DNA of 64,000 bases from Lewinellaceae bacterium (GTDB lineage Bacteria; Bacteroidota; Bacteroidia; Chitinophagales; Saprospiraceae): NCBI GenBank assembly GCA_020636435.1, contig JACJXX010000002.1:1736001-1800000 (forward strand), in the 5' to 3' direction. A program made the position numbers and the translations under genes. Positions 60,401 to 64,000 of this stretch are shown one piece after another (the first letter of the stretch is position 1; each line of letters starts with the position of its first letter). The notes beneath the pieces are model-generated. The model saw only the letters and a list, made by a program, of their open reading frames with translations. It was not told where the DNA came from and searched no databases.

Positions 60401-63183
60401 GCTCCAGCGCTGAACCGGAGCCAGCTCACAGCTACGCTCAGGACGGCGTGTATACCGTACAGCTCATCGCCACCAACGCCTGCGGCAACGACACCAGCAC
60501 CCAGGAAATAACCATTGTAACCGCCCCAACCGCTGCCTTTGATCTGGATGCCGCTACGGGTTGTGCCCCTTTCACCGTGCAGGCCGGCGACTTGTCGAGC
60601 AGCAACACCACCGGCTGGGCCTGGTCGGCGCCGGGCGCAACGCCGGAGGCCTCCACTCAGCAAAATCCCAGCTTTACCTTTGCCGCACCGGGCACGTACA
60701 CCATCACCCTGGAAGCCAGCAATGCCGCCGGGACGAGCGCCGAATCCATCGCCGTGAACGTAGGAGGCCTGCCTGAGGCGGCATTTGCCGCCGCCAATAC
60801 CCTGGGGGAAACCACTCTCAGCCTGTCCAACAACAGCCTCGATGCCATTAGCTACGCCTGGGACTTCGGCGACGGCAGCTCCAGCTCCGAACCGGAGCCG
60901 GCTCACAGCTACGCTCAGGACGGCGTGTATACCGTACAGCTCATCGCCACCAACGCCTGCGGCAACGACACCAGCACCCAGGAAATAACCATTGTAACCG
61001 CCCCAACCGCTGCCTTTGATCTGGATGCCGCTACGGGTTGTGCCCCTTTCACCGTGCAGGCCGGCGACTTGTCGAGCAGCAACACCACCGGCTGGGCCTG
61101 GTCGGCGCCGGGCGCAACGCCGGAGGCCTCCACTCAGCAAAATCCCAGCTTTACCTTTGCCGCACCGGGCACGTACACCATCACCCTGGAAGCCAGCAAT
61201 GCCGCCGGGACGAGCGCCGAATCCATCGCCGTGAACGTAGGAGGCCTGCCTGAGGCGGCATTTGCCGCCGCCAATACCCTGGGGGAAACCACCCTCAGCC
61301 TGTCCAACAACAGCCTCGATGCCATTAGCTACGCCTGGGACTTCGGCGACGGCAGCTCCAGCTCCGAACCGGAGCCGGCTCACAGCTACGCTCAGGACGG
61401 CGTGTATACCGTACAGCTCATCGCCACCAACGCCTGCGGCAACGACACCAGTACCCAGGAAATAACCATTATAACTGCCCCAACTGCTGCCTTTGAACTG
61501 GATGCCGCCGCCGGCTGTGCGCCCTTCATTGTACAGGTGAACAATCAGTCGAGCGAAAATACAACCACCTGGTCGTGGTCGGCGCCGGGCGCAACGCCGG
61601 AGGCCTCTGATGAACAACACCCCGGTTTCACCTACGCGGTTCCCGGAACTTACACCATCATCCTGGAAGCCGCCAACGCCGCCGGCGCCAGCCTGGACTC
61701 CGTGGAGGTTTTCGTCAACGGCGATCCGGAAGCCGGTTTCACGTTTCAGGTCAACGGGCTGGAGGCCCAGTTTTCCAATAGTTCCGGCAACAGCCTGAGT
61801 TATGTATGGGATTTTGGAGACGGCAGCAGCAGCGAAGGATTCAGCCCGGGGCATATTTATGAAACTCCGGGAGAATATGTAGTCAGCCTGACAGCCGCCA
61901 ATGAATGTGGCATGGCAACCACCGTCAGCACAGTAACGCTAAACCTGGCTGCTCCTGTCGCCAACTTCACAGTCGCAGGCAGCGAGGGTTGCGCGCCCCT
62001 CATCGTTGCCTTCCAAAACACCTCGGAAAATGCAGAGCGCGTTTCCTGGTCTTTCCCGGGCGGAACGCCTTCCTCGTCAGAGGAACCAAATCCCACGGTT
62101 ACTTATGAAACGCCCGGGCTTTTCTCCGCAACGCTGGTGGCCATCAATGCCGCCGGCTCGGGCGCCCTTACCCTTCAGAACGTTATCCTGGTGGGCGGCC
62201 CGCCGCAGGGTGGCTTTGATTATGCCGCCGATGAAGCCACCGTTGTTTTTACCAATACCACTGAAAATGCCGATAGTTATGTTTGGGACTTTGGCGACGG
62301 CAATACCAGCACGGCAGCCGATCCGGAGCACACTTATACCCAGGGCGGCGAGTATACCGTCATGCTTCTGTCTTCCAATGAATGCGGAACCGACACCATC
62401 GAGCAAACGGTCACCCTCAGCGGAGCGGCGCCGATGCCGAACCTCTCGGCATCCATCGGCAACGGCTGCGCGCCCCTGTCTGTCAGCTTCGACGGCGGCG
62501 TCCAGGAAACGGTTGCCAGCTGGCAGTGGTCCTTCCCCGGCGGTGTGCCGGACAGTTCTACCGAACCCAACCCTACGGTGGTGTACGAACAGCCGGGCGT
62601 GTACGATGTAAGCCTCACGGTGGGCAATGCCTTTGGGGAGAACAGCCAGGAAGAGATTGGCTTGATCGCCGTCATCGATGTGCCGCAGGCTTCCTTTACC
62701 TACGATATTCAGGAGCTGGTTCTTTTATTGACGAATGCCTCTGCGGGCGAAGGATTGTCTTACAGTTGGGATTTTGGCGATGGAACCGGCAGCGATGAAG
62801 CCAACCCGGAGCATGCTTACGCCGAAGCGGGAGAATACAAGGTGGCGCTCACGGTAACGAATGCCTGCGGGGAATCCGTTTCGGAAACCACAGTCACAGC
62901 GGTCGTTTCCGGCGTGGCGGATGAATCCTGGCTGGAAGAACTGAGCCTCTTTCCAAACCCCAATAGCGGGTCCTTTACAGTTAGGCTACAAGGGCAGCCG
63001 GCTGATCAGTTGCACTTGAACCTGCTGAACGTGGTGGGGCAGCGTATCTTCAGGTTGGAAGACAGCTTCCGTGCCGGCTACTGGCAGCGAATGCTGGAGT
63101 TGGAGCATTTGCCGGCGGGAGTTTATGTGCTGGAGGTTCTGGCGGGAGAACGGCGGGCGTACCGGCGGGTGGTGGTGGAATAA
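57409..63183 (+). CDS. giant secreted zinc metalloprotease with 18 PKD modules, T9SS cargo
   Basis: A 1924-residue protein. After a signal peptide (about 1-20) and a propeptide-like region, a reprolysin-type (M12B-like) metalloprotease domain occupies about 195-395, with HELGHNFDASHD giving zinc ligands His341, His345, His351 and catalytic Glu342. Then follow 18 PKD modules in alternating types (W-x-FPGG/APG and W-x-FGDG) and a T9SS sorting domain (LSLFPNPNSGSFTVRL ... LPAGVYVLEVLAGERR). Modules 7-12 are three copies of one 159-residue pair. It should be secreted through T9SS and degrade extracellular protein, the PKD array serving as spacer or binding surface. Confidence 0.88.
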   Translation: MKHAYLITLFLLCTAHLLFTQPVFRGAPVTPPASETFSRHFTDYGLFQVDAPTLNRYAKSNSGDFELNLQLGDAYHWVLALQPNDVRGENYKLVAATPEGKQEQPRTENKTFKGKVLSPLGEETRLTLDEHFIYGFVETGGETYYIEPAWPFEPGLGEDTYLVYPASAVINTGSYRCDWEGDPSPDVHELPAPEAGRVILACYQVDIALAADFLMVQRFGSVNGAESFMLGVLNNVQSNYDDEFNHQILFSVATLYVSSCSSCDPWTSSLSSGNLLDSFTDWGNSGGFGVNFDVASLWTDRDFFGNAIGVAWVGSVCTDGRYNILQNFSTNSALLRVLQAHELGHNFDASHDGQGTNFIMAPSVNNSNAWSNFSRSRINSFINAVASVPGCLSICGSVDPPVAALTSSATSGCVPLTVDFSDLSTGQVNNISWQFPGGSPSSSSSSFPTVTYNAAGTYDVILTVSNSSGANTIVLEDYIVASPAAAPQFSYSVNGLTVSFNNTSANAQTYQWAFGDGDFNNVLSPVHTYATDGLYLVSLTASNACGPVTVEEFVIVELPMQAGFSGNSLLGCPGASISFADLSTGTPVEWNWSFEGGMPAVSNSPSPSIAYENPGVYDVSLTVTNALGTSSTYSRQNYIAILPAPEAIFTYQYAPGGLTVQFANASTGADDWLWEFGDGATSSQGNPAHTYSADGNYTVTLTTTSQCGQDAMTRNIEVVTPPIAGFSADVLAGCAPLTAQMANESSPNAATFQWFFPGGTPGTSTLPDPVVDFNAPGAYQVTLISTNAAGSDTTTLTVSIDGGPQSEFAIEYTPGDTEASFENQSSNADSLLWIFENGATSTAESPSYNFSSDGIFPVTLIAFNACDNDTLTQQVEVVTAPAASFELDAAAGCTPFTTQASDLSSSNTTDWAWSAPGATPETSTEQNPSFTFAAPGSYTITLEASNAAGTSAESIAVNVGGLPEAAFAAANTLGETTLSLSNNSLDAISYAWDFGDGSSSAEPEPAHSYAQDGVYTVQLIATNACGNDTSTQEITIVTAPTAAFDLDAATGCAPFTVQAGDLSSSNTTGWAWSAPGATPEASTQQNPSFTFAAPGTYTITLEASNAAGTSAESIAVNVGGLPEAAFAAANTLGETTLSLSNNSLDAISYAWDFGDGSSSSEPEPAHSYAQDGVYTVQLIATNACGNDTSTQEITIVTAPTAAFDLDAATGCAPFTVQAGDLSSSNTTGWAWSAPGATPEASTQQNPSFTFAAPGTYTITLEASNAAGTSAESIAVNVGGLPEAAFAAANTLGETTLSLSNNSLDAISYAWDFGDGSSSSEPEPAHSYAQDGVYTVQLIATNACGNDTSTQEITIITAPTAAFELDAAAGCAPFIVQVNNQSSENTTTWSWSAPGATPEASDEQHPGFTYAVPGTYTIILEAANAAGASLDSVEVFVNGDPEAGFTFQVNGLEAQFSNSSGNSLSYVWDFGDGSSSEGFSPGHIYETPGEYVVSLTAANECGMATTVSTVTLNLAAPVANFTVAGSEGCAPLIVAFQNTSENAERVSWSFPGGTPSSSEEPNPTVTYETPGLFSATLVAINAAGSGALTLQNVILVGGPPQGGFDYAADEATVVFTNTTENADSYVWDFGDGNTSTAADPEHTYTQGGEYTVMLLSSNECGTDTIEQTVTLSGAAPMPNLSASIGNGCAPLSVSFDGGVQETVASWQWSFPGGVPDSSTEPNPTVVYEQPGVYDVSLTVGNAFGENSQEEIGLIAVIDVPQASFTYDIQELVLLLTNASAGEGLSYSWDFGDGTGSDEANPEHAYAEAGEYKVALTVTNACGESVSETTVTAVVSGVADESWLEELSLFPNPNSGSFTVRLQGQPADQLHLNLLNVVGQRIFRLEDSFRAGYWQRMLELEHLPAGVYVLEVLAGERRAYRRVVVE
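60062..61492. repeat. 477-bp tandem repeat (3 copies) inside the metalloprotease gene
   Basis: Units at about 60062-60538, 60539-61015 and 61016-61492 encode a pair of PKD modules. Copies 2 and 3 are almost identical in DNA (including third positions); copy 1 differs slightly. The period is a multiple of three, so the reading frame is kept. Confidence 0.9.
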
Positions 63184-63185
63184 CT

Positions 63186-63290
63186 GGAAGTGGGAAGTGG
63201 GAAGTCGGAAGTCGGAAGTGGGAAGTGGGAAGTGGGAAGGCGGAAGTTGGAAGCGACCGAAGGAAGTCCCGTACCGAGGAAGGAGGTCGG
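63186..63290. repeat. heptanucleotide tandem repeat plus dispersed repeat
   Basis: Nine 7-base units GGAAGTN (63186-63248) followed by a 32-base block (63249-63280) that is the exact reverse complement of 43877-43908. The rest of the gap to 63441 holds no gene. Confidence 0.8.
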
Positions 63291-63441
63291 GATCGGAAGT
63301 CGGAAGCTTGCCCGTCTTCGCCCCGTACTTCAAAGAAGTCGGGGCGAAGACGGGCCGGAAGGGAACTCCAAATTGGCGTCAAACACCCTTTTACCGGCTC
63401 CTGGCTTTAACGATCGTGTAAATGTCCAGTAGTATGGCGAA

Positions 63442-64000
63442 CTATCTCTTAACCACCTTCACCACCAGGCTTTCAGCGCCATAGCGGATTTTAAACAGCA
63501 ACAACCCAACGGGGTATTTCGACAAATCGAAATAGATTTTCTCCGGCCCGAGCTCGGGGTAGGAACTGCTCGACAATACCTTTCCCAGGTTGTTGTAAAC
63601 CTCAACCGTTACCGGGCCCTCCACATTTCTGGCCTGCAGCCAGACGGCAGCGCTGGCCGGGTTCGGGAACAGGCTTACGCCCCATTCCTGGCCTTCATCC
63701 AGCAAGTTTGGGGCGATATTGGAAAGACCCCCTCCCGGCCGGCTCATGCCGCCGCAAAAAGGCGGTTCGGAATAAGTGCTCGGAGATATAGATGGTTCAG
63801 CGCATTCGTCGGTCTGCACTTCCCAGGCCAGATACCCGCCATCCGAGTAAATATCGAAAGTATGAATGCCAGGCTCGAACAGCTCCGGAGGTTCGCCGAT
63901 ATAATAGGCTTCTGCATTAAGCGAATTCTTTGGGCCCAGAGGGATGTATATGGGAATCGACAGCACATTCTCGTACTCAAAGCGCACCAGGGTGTTGATA
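63442..64000 (-). CDS. C-terminal part of a T9SS-secreted protein (runs off the window)
   Basis: The frame is open to the window edge, so only the last ~186 residues are visible. They contain a beta-sandwich-like stretch (FEPGIHTFDIYSDGGYLAWE) with paired Cys, then a T9SS type A sorting domain: SLFPNPASAAVWLQA, VTVEVYNNLGKVLSS and YPVGLLLFKIRYG, ending VVKVVKR. It is convergent with the metalloprotease gene. The catalytic or binding part lies outside. Confidence 0.8.
   Translation of the reverse strand, partial: INTLVRFEYENVLSIPIYIPLGPKNSLNAEAYYIGEPPELFEPGIHTFDIYSDGGYLAWEVQTDECAEPSISPSTYSEPPFCGGMSRPGGGLSNIAPNLLDEGQEWGVSLFPNPASAAVWLQARNVEGPVTVEVYNNLGKVLSSSSYPELGPEKIYFDLSKYPVGLLLFKIRYGAESLVVKVVKR

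Noticed and set aside
1..64000. tRNA and rRNA genes
   Set aside because: I looked through the gaps for cloverleaf-like and rRNA-like sequence by eye and found none; a covariance-model search would be needed to exclude small RNAs.

Overview
The window looks like a chromosomal piece of a Bacteroidota bacterium, most likely of the Saprospiria group (Lewinella/Haliscomenobacter-like). The support is: several huge secreted proteins with PKD modules and C-terminal type IX secretion (T9SS) sorting domains, a short SigA-type primary sigma factor of 289 residues, Bacteroidota-style -7 promoter boxes (TAnnTTTG), a TonB-dependent receptor with a carboxypeptidase-like regulatory domain, and KorAB without extra Fe-S subunits. 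By eye the coding DNA is GC-rich; a few islands are clearly AT-rich.

Layout. 1-7.3 kb: a truncated FG-GAP protein, an Fpg/Nei-type DNA glycosylase, an HNH-endonuclease relic, a quinone-oxidoreductase-like dehydrogenase, an M24 peptidase with a small conserved protein, an AIFM3-like Rieske/FAD reductase, a MITE-like palindrome, and a TetR regulator with a likely autoregulatory operator. 7.5-11.4 kb: two small membrane proteins, then a thioredoxin / ApbE flavin transferase / DUF4266 / DUF3570 operon. 11.4-16.3 kb: a lone phage-like gene, then 2-oxoacid:ferredoxin oxidoreductase KorAB and a 2Fe-2S ferredoxin. 16.4-20.4 kb: a glycine-rich, 9-PKD, T9SS-secreted protein. 20.5-24.6 kb: a GNAT acetyltransferase and a TPR histidine kinase / NarL-type response regulator pair.

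25-41.2 kb is the most unusual stretch. It holds a metacaspase-type C14 protease next to a small CHAT protease and, further on, a four-gene minus-strand operon: CHAT protease, tandem-NTPase STAND protein, winged-helix/TM/coiled-coil/WD40 protein, and an outer-membrane barrel with a helical N-terminus. Together these look like the parts of an apoptosome (protease, STAND switch, WD40 propeller) split over separate genes and stretched across the cell envelope. Between the two protease loci lie a TonB receptor, a CxxCH lipoprotein, and an AT-rich sigma-factor island that has cut a TRIC-type channel gene.

41-50 kb: a GluR0-like potassium channel with an amino-acid receptor domain, an IS1634-like insertion sequence with a frameshifted transposase, aldose 1-epimerase, the primary sigma factor, a START-like protein and an AddB-like PD-(D/E)XK nuclease. 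50-64 kb: a 2016-residue secreted protein made of 17 copies of a ~105-residue unit I do not recognise, an outer-membrane barrel, a 1924-residue secreted zinc metalloprotease with 18 PKD modules (including a 477-bp tandem duplication), and the end of another T9SS cargo protein. No tRNA, rRNA or CRISPR array was seen. Gene relics and simple-sequence tracts are frequent between genes.
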